A stretch of DNA of 53,123 bases from Bacteroidales bacterium (GTDB lineage Bacteria > Bacteroidota > Bacteroidia > Bacteroidales > Marinilabiliaceae), in assembly GCA_024401295.1 (NCBI GenBank), contig JAKSLG010000018.1, positions 1 through 53,123 of the forward strand, written 5' to 3'. Shown here piece after piece: positions 33,925 to 43,759 of this stretch (position 1 is its first letter; each line of letters begins with the position of its first letter). Below the pieces are notes generated by a model. The model was not told the origin of the DNA. It was given only the letters and a program-made list of their open reading frames with translations, and ran no database searches. The position numbers and the translations under genes were made by a program.

Positions 33925-36753
33925 TTAAAACTTATCACTTAAAACTCGTCCCGCAAGATCATATTTCTTGCCATCGCGGATAATTACCACGCGACCGTTC
34001 TCAACCGTCTTGATGGCTTTCTTGGTGCCTACGGCATCGATAGCGTCGACGGCTGTCGGAGTGCTTTGCTTCTCGTATTTCAAGACGACGTTCACGTTGC
34101 CCTTGTCTGTATTTACTGAGGAGAGGCTGAATTTAGCTTTCATGTCACCTATCTGCGAGGCATTTATCTCCGTTCCGTTGACTTCTATCGAAAGCGGTTT
34201 TTCTGAATATTCTACCTCGAGAGAACTTTTCGACGTTGCAAAGAAGACCGGTGACGGACCGAGAACACTCTCGTCACGATTCACTACGTTATACTTGACT
34301 CCGACTGTCGCACCATGCTCACCCTTGGCAGCAACCGGATGCTTGGTGCCTTGTGTCCACTCGCCTGTGAAAGTGCCTGAGTAGCCTTCGCCATCAAAGT
34401 TGAGCCAGTAGGCTGGTTCTGGACCGGCAAATTCCTCATTGGTGAAGAGGCGATAGTTGAGGTTAATGTCGTCTGGCACTTCGGCGCTCACCGCGCTGTT
34501 ACCTTTCGAACTGCTCTTGCCATTCGATGCACTCTTTTTCACGCTGCCTCGTGTGCGGCCATGGCCGATGTTCTGAATCACGATTATCGAAGCCTTGTTG
34601 CCCGTCACTTCGCCGTCGAGACCTTCAAAATAGCCAACCACATGGTCGAGTTCGCCATCTTCGTTGTCGACTACAAGACAAGCCTCTATGTTTTCTGCAT
34701 CTGCATTTGCATCAATTTCAATTCTGCCTTTGACAACGCAGTTGCGGATAACACCCTTATTGTTCTGAGCGATGAGACCATAATACGTTATGTTGCTGTC
34801 CTCATCCTTTACACCATTGCTTGATGTAGCATTGATGACGAAATCGCTGAAGACCACATTACTGATTTCAGCATCCGCACCAACATGTCCGAATATTGAG
34901 CCTGGTTGAGCAGCATTGTCCTGGCTATTGCCTTTGATGTTGTGTTGCTGACCATCAAATGTGCCATTGAAAGGATGCTCTTCAGTTCCGAGCGTTTTCC
35001 ATTCAACATTACCTGCTTCAAGGTCAAGATCTTCAGAGAGAACAATGGAAATTTCCTCATCCTTACGCACCTGTTCGCCATTGTTGACAGCCCATGCGAT
35101 GAAGTCATAGCTCTCTTTGTCGAGAGTCAAAGCAATTGCCTTTTCTTCATCTGCGCTTGTTTCCTCTTTTTCAAGATAGCTGAAACCGACGAACTTATCA
35201 CTTATTTGAAAATAATTCTTTCTATAATCATCAAGAAGATTGTCTGGCACGAAGAATCTTTTGATTGTCTTGTATGTCGGGAAAATATCCGTCAAATCAC
35301 CGACAACACTCTCTTGATAAAGGAATACATATTTGAGTTTGTTGCAATCTCCAAACGTATTATAATTTCCTTTCGAATCTTTATTATAGGTGACATCTCC
35401 TGTCGATAGGATTGACACGCTAGTTAAATTGGAACAACGATAGAAGGCATTGAAGTTAATTGTTTCGACTTTCTCGGGAATAGTAATATTTGTCAAATTC
35501 GAACAGCCTTGAAAAGCATAACTGCCGATTTCTGTAACATTTTCAGGAATTGTAATATTCTTCAGCGCAGAACAATACACGAAGAAATATTGACCGATTT
35601 TTGTAATATTTTTTGGTAGGGTAACGCTCTCCAGTTTTCCGCAACTTTGGAAAACGGCATCGTCGATGCTTGTGACGGTTTCAGGGATTGTGACATTCTT
35701 CAGATTTGAGCATGCGCTGAAAGCATAACGGCCTATGCTTGTGATGTTTTCATGAATGACAATACTTGTGAGACCAGAACAACCAGAGAAAGTCGATTCA
35801 TTGATTTTTGTAACATTCTTAGGAATTTCGATGCTCGTCAGTTTTTTGCATCCGCTAAAAGCACCCGTACCGATCTCATAAACATTCTCGTGCATTATAA
35901 TCTTCGTCAAATGTCCACAACCTGGAAATGCATAATCATTGATACTTGTAACGTCCTCGGGTATTGTGATTTCTGTAATCTCTTCATTCTTACTGTCATC
36001 AATCAACTTTACCTCATTAGCTGACGCAGCGTTATTGAATACTTTTTTGCCAAAAGTCATCTTGCACCATCGTTCAATAGATGGTATATGCAACTCCGTC
36101 AAATTTTGGCAATAAAAGAAGGCCCAATCGCCTATTGTTTTAACGGTTGAAGGAATAGTTATGCTCTTAATAGCTATACAATTGTAGAAAGCGCATTGAC
36201 CTATTTCTGTGACACCTTCATGTATTTTGACGCTCACCAAATATTTACAGTTACGGAAAGTGTGACCATTGATCTCTGTGATTTCTTCAGGGATTTCAAT
36301 TTCAGTAATCTCTTCATCCTGGACAAACAATTTTATGTCCGTAGAGGTAGAATAATACACATCTGTTCCAAATGAAACTTCGCACCAATCTTTAAGCGAA
36401 GCAATATGTAACTCCTTTATGCCAGAGCATTCACGGAAAGCACGATCGCCTATTGTTTTAACGGTTGAAGGAATGGTAATGCTCGTGATTTTTGCGCACT
36501 GATATAAGGCATAAGCGCCAACAGAAGTCACGCCTTCCTCAATAACAACGGCTGTAATATTCTCTTTGGAGCTATACCACGGAGCTTTATTATTAGAGCT
36601 ATCATAATCTGTCATCGGGCCTTCGCCGCTTATCGTCAGTGTGCCTTCATCATTCAATGTCCATGTCACATTTGAACCACAATAACCAGTTGTCTGGCTC
36701 CATGCGAACACGGAGCAGAGAAGCATAGCAACAAGTGCAATCAGATTTTTCAT
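33925..36753 (-). CDS. BspA-like leucine-rich-repeat surface protein 2
   Basis: 942 residues. A signal peptide (MKNLIALVAMLLCSVFAWSQ) is followed by leucine-rich repeats of LRR_5/BspA type from about 50 to 500 (ITIPSTVKTIGDRAFRECSG, IPENVTEIGSYAFQGCSNLT). These are more diverged from each other than in the paralogue. Then comes the same C-terminal module (FIAWAVNNGEQVRKDEEIS, LGTEEHPFNGTFDGQ, NIGHGRTRG, AYWLNFDGEGYSG) and the tail ending KKYDLAGRVL. The C-terminal 400 residues are clearly closer to protein 1 than the repeats are, so the pair arose by duplication, or their 3' halves are kept alike by gene conversion. Probable cell-surface adhesin; the ligand is unknown. Confidence 0.88.
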   Translation of the reverse strand: MKNLIALVAMLLCSVFAWSQTTGYCGSNVTWTLNDEGTLTISGEGPMTDYDSSNNKAPWYSSKENITAVVIEEGVTSVGAYALYQCAKITSITIPSTVKTIGDRAFRECSGIKELHIASLKDWCEVSFGTDVYYSTSTDIKLFVQDEEITEIEIPEEITEINGHTFRNCKYLVSVKIHEGVTEIGQCAFYNCIAIKSITIPSTVKTIGDWAFFYCQNLTELHIPSIERWCKMTFGKKVFNNAASANEVKLIDDSKNEEITEITIPEDVTSINDYAFPGCGHLTKIIMHENVYEIGTGAFSGCKKLTSIEIPKNVTKINESTFSGCSGLTSIVIHENITSIGRYAFSACSNLKNVTIPETVTSIDDAVFQSCGKLESVTLPKNITKIGQYFFVYCSALKNITIPENVTEIGSYAFQGCSNLTNITIPEKVETINFNAFYRCSNLTSVSILSTGDVTYNKDSKGNYNTFGDCNKLKYVFLYQESVVGDLTDIFPTYKTIKRFFVPDNLLDDYRKNYFQISDKFVGFSYLEKEETSADEEKAIALTLDKESYDFIAWAVNNGEQVRKDEEISIVLSEDLDLEAGNVEWKTLGTEEHPFNGTFDGQQHNIKGNSQDNAAQPGSIFGHVGADAEISNVVFSDFVINATSSNGVKDEDSNITYYGLIAQNNKGVIRNCVVKGRIEIDANADAENIEACLVVDNEDGELDHVVGYFEGLDGEVTGNKASIIVIQNIGHGRTRGSVKKSASNGKSSSKGNSAVSAEVPDDINLNYRLFTNEEFAGPEPAYWLNFDGEGYSGTFTGEWTQGTKHPVAAKGEHGATVGVKYNVVNRDESVLGPSPVFFATSKSSLEVEYSEKPLSIEVNGTEINASQIGDMKAKFSLSSVNTDKGNVNVVLKYEKQSTPTAVDAIDAVGTKKAIKTVENGRVVIIRDGKKYDLAGRVLSDKF

Positions 36754-36803
36754 ACTTATGTTATTATTTTATTTATAGCTACTTAATGTTCTACAATACG
36801 GTG

Positions 36804-36811
36804 CAAATATA
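36804..36811 (-). promoter_or_regulatory. -7 promoter box TATATTTG (reverse strand)
   Basis: It matches TAnnTTTG and lies 51 bases before the start of BspA-like gene 2. The upstream sequence does not contain the GCAAATTTTT palindrome seen before gene 1, so the paralogues are probably regulated differently. Confidence 0.5.
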
Positions 36812-36908
36812 GGTGTTTTTTGGAGGGTTTTGTAACAATTGTCTGCATATTTGGAATGAGGGTTGAATAAAAAGAGTGGTTGTTTTTAGATTTGTTGGTG
36901 ATAATGTT

Positions 36909-36916
36909 TAAATTTG
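36909..36916 (+). promoter_or_regulatory. -7 promoter box TAAATTTG for frr
   Basis: It matches TAnnTTTG, 34 bases before the frr ATG. Confidence 0.5.
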
Positions 36917-36949
36917 CGCAGAAAAAAGAAACAATAGATATTAAAAAAT

Positions 36950-37513
36950 ATGCAAGAAGAGGTAGAATTCGTGCTCGATACGGCCAAGGAGCAGATGCAG
37001 AAGGCAATAGAGCATCTTGACTATGAGCTTGGCAAGATCAGAGCTGGCAAGGCTAATCCAAAGGTTTTGGATGATGTCAAGGTTGATTATTTTGGTTCGT
37101 TGACTCCACTTTCTCAGGTTGCGAGTGTGACAGTTCCTGATCCACGTACGATTACGATTCGTCCATGGGAGAAGAATATGATTCCTGTCATAGAGCGAGC
37201 AATCATGGCTGCAAATCTGGGCATGAATCCGGATAATAATGGTGAGATGATCCGAATTCTTGTTCCACCATTGACAGAGGAGCGCCGTCGTGATCTTGCA
37301 AAGCAGGCGAAGGCAACTTGCGAGAATGCGCGTGTTGCAATCCGCAATATGCGTCGTGACTCGAACGAGGAGTTCAAGAAGATGAAGAAGGACGGCCTTG
37401 CAGAGGATGCCCAGAAGGATGCTGAGGCAGAGGTTCAGAAGCTTCACGATGCATTCATGAAGAAGGTTGATGAGCTTTATGCTGCAAAGGAGAAGGACAT
37501 TATGACGGTATGA
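36950..37513 (+). CDS. frr: Ribosome recycling factor
   Basis: 187 residues, the usual length. The protein frees ribosomes from mRNA after termination together with EF-G. Family motifs: KIRAGKANPKVLDDVKVDYF, LSQVASVTVPDPRTI, RPWEKNMIPVIERAI, LGMNPDNNGEMIRI, PPLTEERRRDLAKQAK and VAIRNMRRDSNEEFKKM. Cytoplasmic and essential in bacteria. It has its own promoter here and is followed by a hairpin terminator; pyrH and tsf, its frequent neighbours in other phyla, are absent. Confidence 0.97.
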   Translation: MQEEVEFVLDTAKEQMQKAIEHLDYELGKIRAGKANPKVLDDVKVDYFGSLTPLSQVASVTVPDPRTITIRPWEKNMIPVIERAIMAANLGMNPDNNGEMIRILVPPLTEERRRDLAKQAKATCENARVAIRNMRRDSNEEFKKMKKDGLAEDAQKDAEAEVQKLHDAFMKKVDELYAAKEKDIMTV

Positions 37514-37540
37514 TTCCGCCACGTGTCTTATAAAAATAAG

Positions 37541-37575
37541 GAAGACGCCTGAGTCATTTGACTTGGGCGTCTTCG
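37541..37575. terminator. Bidirectional terminator hairpin after frr
   Basis: A stem of about 15 bp (GAAGACGCC-GAGTC with GACTT-GGGCGTCTTC, two mismatches) between the convergent frr and DUF4954 genes. It is T-rich on both sides (CTTTCTT forward, TTATTTTTAT reverse). Confidence 0.65.
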
Positions 37576-37600
37576 CTTTCTTATTGCTTGTATATTCCGG

Positions 37601-39415
37601 TTATTGCTGTCCTCCGATTATCTTGTTTGCAAGTCGCATGTGCTTGCTGAAATATTTGCGGCATATTTCGACCGATTTGTTGGTGTCGAACGTTCCTTTA
37701 ACGATTGTGTATTCGTGCATGGCCTGGCTGTCGTTGCTGTCGAGTCCGTATCCGACGGACATCTTGCGGTTGAAGTCCTTTTGTGCATCAGCCAGCATTC
37801 CGTTCATGAGGCTTGTGTAGCCTGAGATGACTTTTTCGGCTTCTTCCTTGTCTGGTTCTCCGCTGATGCCGTAGTTTTCTCGGACCATTTTAGCGCACCA
37901 GGTGCTGACGTCGGACTCGTAGTAGAGTGCGAGAGCGTCGAATGCCTTTGCGATGTCGGCCACGGAATGGTAGAGTCCTTGAGCGAGGTTGCTTTCGAGA
38001 GCTTCCATCTGGTCCTTAGGGACGATGAGTCCGCCGCAGTCGGTCCATTCGGTAGGCGCGCCTTCATATTCCTGCGATTTGAGATATGATTCGAGGACGA
38101 AGGCTTGTGCGACTTCGTTGTATGCGTTGCGAGCGCGGACGAGCAGTCCTTTCTGTATGCGGACGCCATTGACGAGAATCGTATCGCCAGTGGCCGACGC
38201 GATCATTTCGTCGGCTTTATGGACTGCTTTGATCATCTTGCCGATGGTCATCGGATTGAAGACTTCTGTGGTGAAGAGGTCGCGTGCGATGCTCTCGATG
38301 CGAAGGTCGCGTCGATGCCATTTGACCTCGTCGCGGAAGAGTCCCATTGTCTTGAGGTTCTGTGCAGGCAATAGGTAGCTTTCGCCTTGTTTCTCAATGA
38401 GATATGAGAATGGGAAGTCGGAAGTGTCAGGGTTTGACTTATGTGCTCCGACAACCATTGTGTATGCTCCGATATGTGCCGGTTCGAGCACATAGCTTCC
38501 GCTGCCGGTCTTGACACCACGGTCGAATATAGCCTGATGGTTTGGTCCGAGTCGATAGTGGTGGTTCGATGCGTTTGTTGCGCTGCCGGCGTTGAAGAAT
38601 GAATACATGGCGGCAATGAGGAGCGATGTCTTGTGGTGCGAGACTGTGTATGGTCCGCAGAAGGCAGCGACGCCTTCGCCGCAGAAGAGCTGGCAGTTGG
38701 CAAAGACGAGACAGTTGTCGGCCATGAAACCGCTTCCGACGAGCGAGCATTGTCCGATGTATGAGCTCTTGATGATTGCAGCATCGGTTATTTGTGCGCC
38801 TTCGGCAACGATGAAATCATGCATGATGACGTTGGCTCCGATGATGGCAGGCAGGACGTTGAACGAAAGGATAGTGCCGTTTTCGAGCAACGAGCAGCCG
38901 TTGAGTCGGGCACCTTGTCCGATGCGTACATTATGAATGGTCTGACAGCCGATGATCTGTGCACCTTCAGCAATGACGGCCTTGCCTTTGAATGCTTTCG
39001 CTTCTTTCTCGACAAGGCGGTTGTAGCTTTCGACCATTGCCTTGTTGTAGCGATGCATGGCAACCATGTATGCGATGTTGTTGGTGAGGTCTTGCGAGAG
39101 TTTGACTTCGCGTCCGCCAGCCTCGTTGACGACACACACCTCGTGTCCGATGCCAAATGTTGAGTCAGATTCAGATATGATTGATCCGCAGTCGATGATT
39201 CGTGCGCCGTTGCCAATCTTGTAGCCACCGATGCCCACTCGGATGTTGCACAAAGTGACATTATTGCCTATTTCGACTTTGCCGCAGAACGAGACGTTGC
39301 GAATCTTCGATATTTCGAAGGTATCGGATACTTTGATGTCGTTCCAGTCGGTTGCGATACAACCTTGTGCAGCGAGCTGCACAATTTCATCAGACCTTAG
39401 ATTTCTCATTTTCAT
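37601..39415 (-). CDS. DUF4954 left-handed beta-helix protein
   Basis: 604 residues. The first 300 contain hexapeptide-type turns (GKVEIGNNVTLCNIRVGIGG, AVIAEGAQIIGCQTIHNVRI, GQGARLNGCSLLENGTIL), the pattern of left-handed beta-helix acyl- or nucleotidyl-transferase-like proteins. A conserved SHHKTSLL/NHHYRLGPNHQA segment follows, and then a helical C-terminal part. The domain is DUF4954, found almost only in Bacteroidetes. It is likely cytoplasmic, with no signal peptide; the reaction is unknown, possibly sugar or lipid acylation. The ATG overlaps the stop of the upstream yfhO gene by one base (TGATG), so translation is coupled. A second in-frame ATG lies two codons later. Confidence 0.85.
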   Translation of the reverse strand: MKMRNLRSDEIVQLAAQGCIATDWNDIKVSDTFEISKIRNVSFCGKVEIGNNVTLCNIRVGIGGYKIGNGARIIDCGSIISESDSTFGIGHEVCVVNEAGGREVKLSQDLTNNIAYMVAMHRYNKAMVESYNRLVEKEAKAFKGKAVIAEGAQIIGCQTIHNVRIGQGARLNGCSLLENGTILSFNVLPAIIGANVIMHDFIVAEGAQITDAAIIKSSYIGQCSLVGSGFMADNCLVFANCQLFCGEGVAAFCGPYTVSHHKTSLLIAAMYSFFNAGSATNASNHHYRLGPNHQAIFDRGVKTGSGSYVLEPAHIGAYTMVVGAHKSNPDTSDFPFSYLIEKQGESYLLPAQNLKTMGLFRDEVKWHRRDLRIESIARDLFTTEVFNPMTIGKMIKAVHKADEMIASATGDTILVNGVRIQKGLLVRARNAYNEVAQAFVLESYLKSQEYEGAPTEWTDCGGLIVPKDQMEALESNLAQGLYHSVADIAKAFDALALYYESDVSTWCAKMVRENYGISGEPDKEEAEKVISGYTSLMNGMLADAQKDFNRKMSVGYGLDSNDSQAMHEYTIVKGTFDTNKSVEICRKYFSKHMRLANKIIGGQQ

Positions 39416-41892
39416 CAGGATTTTTTGGTTTTAAAGCCATAGACAGCCGCTGCGATGACGAGCAGAGCGATGATTATCGAGGCTACGATAGATATGACGT
39501 TGCCAATGGCGTATGATTGCGGACGGAATTCGAAGCGGATGGTATGTTCGCCGGCAGGCACCTGAAGTGCGCGGAGAATGTAGTTGGCGCGGACGATTTC
39601 GGCTTCGTTGCCATCGATATATGCTTTCCAGCCTTTGTCGTAGAATATCTCGCTGAACACGGCAACACGTTCAGTGGCCGATTTCGTCTGATATTCAAGT
39701 GCATCAGGTGCATATCTGGTGCGAACAATCGTCGATGTGCTGTCGGCTTGCGAATGCATTTCGGCGCCTTCGATGATGGCCGTTGTTGCAAGATCTTCAG
39801 CACCAATCATCTTGATTGCCTCGTCAGGCGTTTCTGCCTTGGCAACAGCATCGACAAACCAAGCTGCGCCAAGCGTATATGGATTGACGAGCGGCTTCTG
39901 CTGCGGATTATAGATGAAATATTTCGTATTGAGCATATTGAGCGCCGCTGAGCTTCCCAAAACGCGGTCTATGCCTTCATAATCCTGATTTTGCAAAGCA
40001 CCGACAAGCATCTGGTATTCAGTCACGAGATAGCGGTCGATGACATCCTGATAGCGACGCAGTTTTGCGCCATGATATCCGCCCACCGACTGGTGGAAAT
40101 ATGAAGTGCGGACCTCGTTGAACGGATTGACATAGAGCGACATGACACGATGTGGCTGCTTGTCGGCCATGATAGCTTTGTCGGCTTCGGAGAGAACAAA
40201 TTCGCTCTGCTTGACATTTGCTTTTGCGCTGAAATTCTTGTCGCCAAGATAGCGGCGGTCAATCTGCCACAGGTCGATGAGAACGAGCACGATGATCGTG
40301 CTCATCGCAATCTTGTCGCTCAATGTGCGAGTTGAGAAGAACCACAACGCCGATGACGCAAGGATGATGAAGACAGCCGAACGCAATGCATCGCTCCGTG
40401 TCAGTTCAATGCGCGCATCGATGATGCCTTGCTGCAAAGCCAGATATATCGGATTCTGCTTGCCCATGTCTGCAAACTGCGCGAGCTCGTCCTCCGACAT
40501 GAAGTCATAGAACAACGTCGGAACGGCCGCAATGAGAAGGCATACGCCACCGGTCAGACCAATCGCTGCAAAGAATTTCCCAAGTTCATATTTGATGCGC
40601 TCCGGATTTTCCCATATCTCCTTCAGACCAAGCATGCCAAGCATCGGAATGGTCACCGTTGCAATGACGAGAGCCATTTCGACAGTACGGAACTTGTTGT
40701 AGAGCGGGAAATGATAGAACATGAAATCGTTGAAGAAGGCAAAATTCTTGCCCCACGCAAGCATTATCGAGAAGATGGTCGCTGCAACGAGCCACCACTT
40801 CTCGCGACCCTCATAATAGAAAAGGCCGATGAAGAAAAGGAAGCAGATAACTGCGCCGACATAGACAGGACCCGACGTGAAAGCGCGTCCGCCCCAATAT
40901 TTCTGAACCTGCTGGGCAACGACGTCGCGCAATTGCGTGTCGAGCTCCTGAACAGTCTTGTTTTCATAGCCGATGGCCTCCGATGCGCCGCCTACAACAT
41001 TCGGAATGATAAGCGTCGGCGTCTCGTGGATGCCGTAGCTCCAGCTGAAGGCATATTCGCGGTCAAGACCAGTCTCCTTTGGCGTATCATCGCTCTTGGT
41101 GCTTGTCAATTCCGACGCTCCACGAATCGAATATTTGCCATATTCATATGTAGTCCAGAGATTTGTGACGCTTGGCAAGATGGCCAGGAGAGCCGCTGCG
41201 CACAGGATGCCGACATTCTTGCCGAAATCGGCAATCGTCTTGTCCTTGATCGCATAGATGAACTTTGCAATGAGCATAACCATCAGACACAGAGCCAGAT
41301 AGTAGGTTATCTGAATGTGGTTATATGCCAGTTCGAGACCAAGCGTAATGGCCGTCATGATTCCGCCAATGATGCGGTGGCCGCTGAAGACCAGCATCAC
41401 TCCGGCAATGACCGAAGGCATCAGCGCGATTGCATAGGCCTTGGTGATATGTCCGGCCGCAATGATGATGAGGTTATATGACCCGAAGGCAAAAGCGACT
41501 GAGCCGGCAATTGCCACCCAGCGGTTCATCTTGAGGCTGACCATCAGCACGTAGAAGCCCAGCATATACATGAAAAGGATGGCCATCGTAGTGTACGGAA
41601 GGCCTAATCGGAGCCATTTGCTGAGTCCGTGGAAGATGTTGGACGATGAATCGCCCTTGATCTGATAGGCTGGCATTCCGCCAAACATCGAATCGGTCCA
41701 CTGGGCTTTTTCGCCCGTTGTCTTTTCATATTGCACCAGCTCGTTGGCAGCGCCTATCGCGTGTGTGTTGTCCATCTGTGGAAGGCTGCGACCTTCGAGA
41801 ATTGGCAGGAAATAGAGCACGCTGAGCAACACGAAGCCAATGATGACAGCCGCGTGTGGCCAGCTGACTGAGAAAATCTTCTTCAGGTTCAT
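39415..41892 (-). CDS. YfhO family membrane protein
   Basis: 825 residues with about thirteen hydrophobic spans. An N-terminal span (HAAVIIGFVLLSVLYFLPIL) leads into a periplasmic loop with MDNTHAIGAANELVQYEK and the MFGGMPAYQIKG motif. Many spans follow to about 540, then a periplasmic C-domain (VFSEIFYDKGWKAYIDGNEA, LRALQVPAGEHTIRFEF) and a final span. This is the YfhO architecture, a GT-C-like family tied in Gram-positives to glycosylation of lipoteichoic acid; in Bacteroidetes the acceptor is unknown. It is coupled to the DUF4954 gene downstream and lies 20 bases after punA. Confidence 0.88.
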   Translation of the reverse strand: MNLKKIFSVSWPHAAVIIGFVLLSVLYFLPILEGRSLPQMDNTHAIGAANELVQYEKTTGEKAQWTDSMFGGMPAYQIKGDSSSNIFHGLSKWLRLGLPYTTMAILFMYMLGFYVLMVSLKMNRWVAIAGSVAFAFGSYNLIIIAAGHITKAYAIALMPSVIAGVMLVFSGHRIIGGIMTAITLGLELAYNHIQITYYLALCLMVMLIAKFIYAIKDKTIADFGKNVGILCAAALLAILPSVTNLWTTYEYGKYSIRGASELTSTKSDDTPKETGLDREYAFSWSYGIHETPTLIIPNVVGGASEAIGYENKTVQELDTQLRDVVAQQVQKYWGGRAFTSGPVYVGAVICFLFFIGLFYYEGREKWWLVAATIFSIMLAWGKNFAFFNDFMFYHFPLYNKFRTVEMALVIATVTIPMLGMLGLKEIWENPERIKYELGKFFAAIGLTGGVCLLIAAVPTLFYDFMSEDELAQFADMGKQNPIYLALQQGIIDARIELTRSDALRSAVFIILASSALWFFSTRTLSDKIAMSTIIVLVLIDLWQIDRRYLGDKNFSAKANVKQSEFVLSEADKAIMADKQPHRVMSLYVNPFNEVRTSYFHQSVGGYHGAKLRRYQDVIDRYLVTEYQMLVGALQNQDYEGIDRVLGSSAALNMLNTKYFIYNPQQKPLVNPYTLGAAWFVDAVAKAETPDEAIKMIGAEDLATTAIIEGAEMHSQADSTSTIVRTRYAPDALEYQTKSATERVAVFSEIFYDKGWKAYIDGNEAEIVRANYILRALQVPAGEHTIRFEFRPQSYAIGNVISIVASIIIALLVIAAAVYGFKTKKS

Positions 41893-41912
41893 ATCTTATC
41901 TAATGTGTTTTA

Positions 41913-42734
41913 TCAGAGCGATTCAACAAGTTCCTTAATCACCTTCGTCATCAGAGGCTCTGCGGCGCCTGCCACCTTCTGAACCTCTTCGTGGCTCACC
42001 TCGACAATCTCGCCTGGCACGCCCGAATCGGTGATGATCGAAATGCCGAATATCTCCATTCCGGCATGATGCGCAACGATGACTTCAGGCACTGTTGACA
42101 TGCCGACGGCATCGCCACCAAGAATGCGGAACATCTTGTATTCCGAAGGTGTCTCGAATGTCGGACCTGTTGTGCCGACATACACGCCGCTTGCGAGTTC
42201 AATGCCGTTTTTCTGACCGATCTCGAAGGCACGCTTGATGAGGCGCTTGCTATAGACTTCGCTCATGTCTGGGAAACGAGGTCCGAACTCATCGAGATTC
42301 TTGCCGATGAGCGGATTTGTTCCGAACATGTTGATGTGGTCGGTGATGACCATGATCGTGCCGACCTTGAAAGTCGGATTGAGACCGCCGCTGGCGTTCG
42401 ACACGAAGAGCGTGTTGATGCCGGCAACCTTCATCACTCGCGCAGGGAATGTCACCTGCTCCATCTTGTAGCCTTCGTAGAAGTGGAAACGACCTTGCAT
42501 CGCCAAGACCGGCACACCGCCAATGCGACCGATGATCATTCGGCCTGAATGGCCTTCGACTGTCGAAACAGGAAAATGTGGAATATCCTTGTAATCAATT
42601 GATTTTTCGATATCTATCTCGCCAACAAGACCGCCAAGTCCTGTGCCGAGGATGATGCCTACTTTAGGCTGCTCCGAGAATTGGCTTTTCAAATAAGCTG
42701 CAGCCTCATTGATTTGAGCTATGAGTTCTGACAT
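41913..42734 (-). CDS. punA: Purine nucleoside phosphorylase
   Basis: 273 residues, the trimeric inosine/guanosine-type phosphorylase (EC 2.4.2.1). Visible: phosphate-binding GTGLGGL near residue 30, SGRMIIGRIG, MQGRFHFYEGY, VSNASGGLNP, GPTFETPSEYKMFRILGGDAVGMSTVPE (shown in parts: GPTFETPSEY and GGDAVGMSTVPE) and the active-site IITDSGVPG. It salvages purines in the cytoplasm. Its first 29 bases overlap the end of lpxK, so the two are translated from one message. Confidence 0.94.
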   Translation of the reverse strand: MSELIAQINEAAAYLKSQFSEQPKVGIILGTGLGGLVGEIDIEKSIDYKDIPHFPVSTVEGHSGRMIIGRIGGVPVLAMQGRFHFYEGYKMEQVTFPARVMKVAGINTLFVSNASGGLNPTFKVGTIMVITDHINMFGTNPLIGKNLDEFGPRFPDMSEVYSKRLIKRAFEIGQKNGIELASGVYVGTTGPTFETPSEYKMFRILGGDAVGMSTVPEVIVAHHAGMEIFGISIITDSGVPGEIVEVSHEEVQKVAGAAEPLMTKVIKELVESL

Positions 42735-43752
42735 GGTTGTAGATTTTTTTTGTTAAGGCCTCATGGCCGTCAAATAATATTTTTAACTCTATCGGCAAAT
42801 ATAGTGTTTTTGCAACGAAGTCGGATGCTGTCAATCGTTCTTTTAGCATTGGCTGAGCCGCAAGACGGCTGAAATCTTTCTCTGTCATGACGATATCTGC
42901 ACCGCCCAACACTTCCGCGGCTGCAATCATTGCGTCGATGTCGCCCTCGTCGAATGCATGATGATCGGCAAAAGTCATGGTCTTCACATTGCTGCAATGC
43001 TGTGCAATCTCGTCGAAAAACGGTTGCGGACGGCCGATGCCGGCAACGACGACGGCCTTTTGCGGATATTCACTCTCGACATCGCCTTTCTCGTTGCGAA
43101 GATGACCATATCCGATGCCGGCAAAGAAAAGCTGCGTATGAGGTGCAAAATGTTTTGCTATGGAATTGCGCTCGTCAACGCTCATGTCGAGCGGACACTT
43201 GTTGACAACCACGATGTCGGCACGTTTATATCCTCTCCAAGGCTCGCGCATATTGCCCGCAGGAAAAGTCCAGTCGTGCCACATCGGACGCGCATAATCG
43301 GCCATCACGATGCTCATGCTCGGCTTGCTGCTGCGATGCTGAAAGCCGTCGTCCATCACGACGACATCGACTTTCTCGCTGTCAATCAGATGGTTGATGG
43401 CTGCCGAACGGTCTTCGGCCACAACGACCGGCACATGGAATTTCTGCATCATCTGAAACGGTTCATCGCCGATTTCGGCCGCTGTCGAACGATTGTCGCC
43501 AACGACCAGTCCGCGTGTCTTGCGGCCATAGCCTCGGCTCGCAATGCCAACGCGTTGCCCGTCGAGATGCCTGAGCAAAAACTCGGCAAAAGGCGTCTTG
43601 CCTGTTCCGCCAACGGTGATGTTGCCAACGCAAATCACGGGTTTGCCAAATGCCGTCTGACGAAGGAAATGCTTGTCATACAACCAGTTGCGAACAGACA
43701 TAATGCTCGCATAGATGGCTGTGAACGGCAATAGCAGGAGGCGGAGATTCAT
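42706..43752 (-). CDS. lpxK: Tetraacyldisaccharide 4'-kinase LpxK
   Basis: 348 residues. A membrane-associated kinase that adds the 4'-phosphate to lipid A precursor (EC 2.7.1.130). It has an N-terminal hydrophobic anchor (LLLPFTAIYASIMSV), a P-loop variant VGNITVGGTGKTPFAEFLL, the ASRGYGRKT motif, GDEPFQMM, and VVMDDGFQHR with the catalytic Asp/His region. A C-terminal TEKDFSRL completes the set. It starts an operon with punA, yfhO and DUF4954 and lies just after mlaF with a 7-base gap, so the whole run from mlaE down may be one transcript devoted to envelope work. Confidence 0.95.
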   Translation of the reverse strand: MNLRLLLLPFTAIYASIMSVRNWLYDKHFLRQTAFGKPVICVGNITVGGTGKTPFAEFLLRHLDGQRVGIASRGYGRKTRGLVVGDNRSTAAEIGDEPFQMMQKFHVPVVVAEDRSAAINHLIDSEKVDVVVMDDGFQHRSSKPSMSIVMADYARPMWHDWTFPAGNMREPWRGYKRADIVVVNKCPLDMSVDERNSIAKHFAPHTQLFFAGIGYGHLRNEKGDVESEYPQKAVVVAGIGRPQPFFDEIAQHCSNVKTMTFADHHAFDEGDIDAMIAAAEVLGGADIVMTEKDFSRLAAQPMLKERLTASDFVAKTLYLPIELKILFDGHEALTKKIYNHVRTHSSNQ

Positions 43753-43759
43753 GGCCGGA

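Noticed and set aside
40429-41481. Antisense open frame of 350 codons inside yfhO
   Set aside because: The coding strand has a good YfhO protein with membrane spans; the antisense frame is a shadow.
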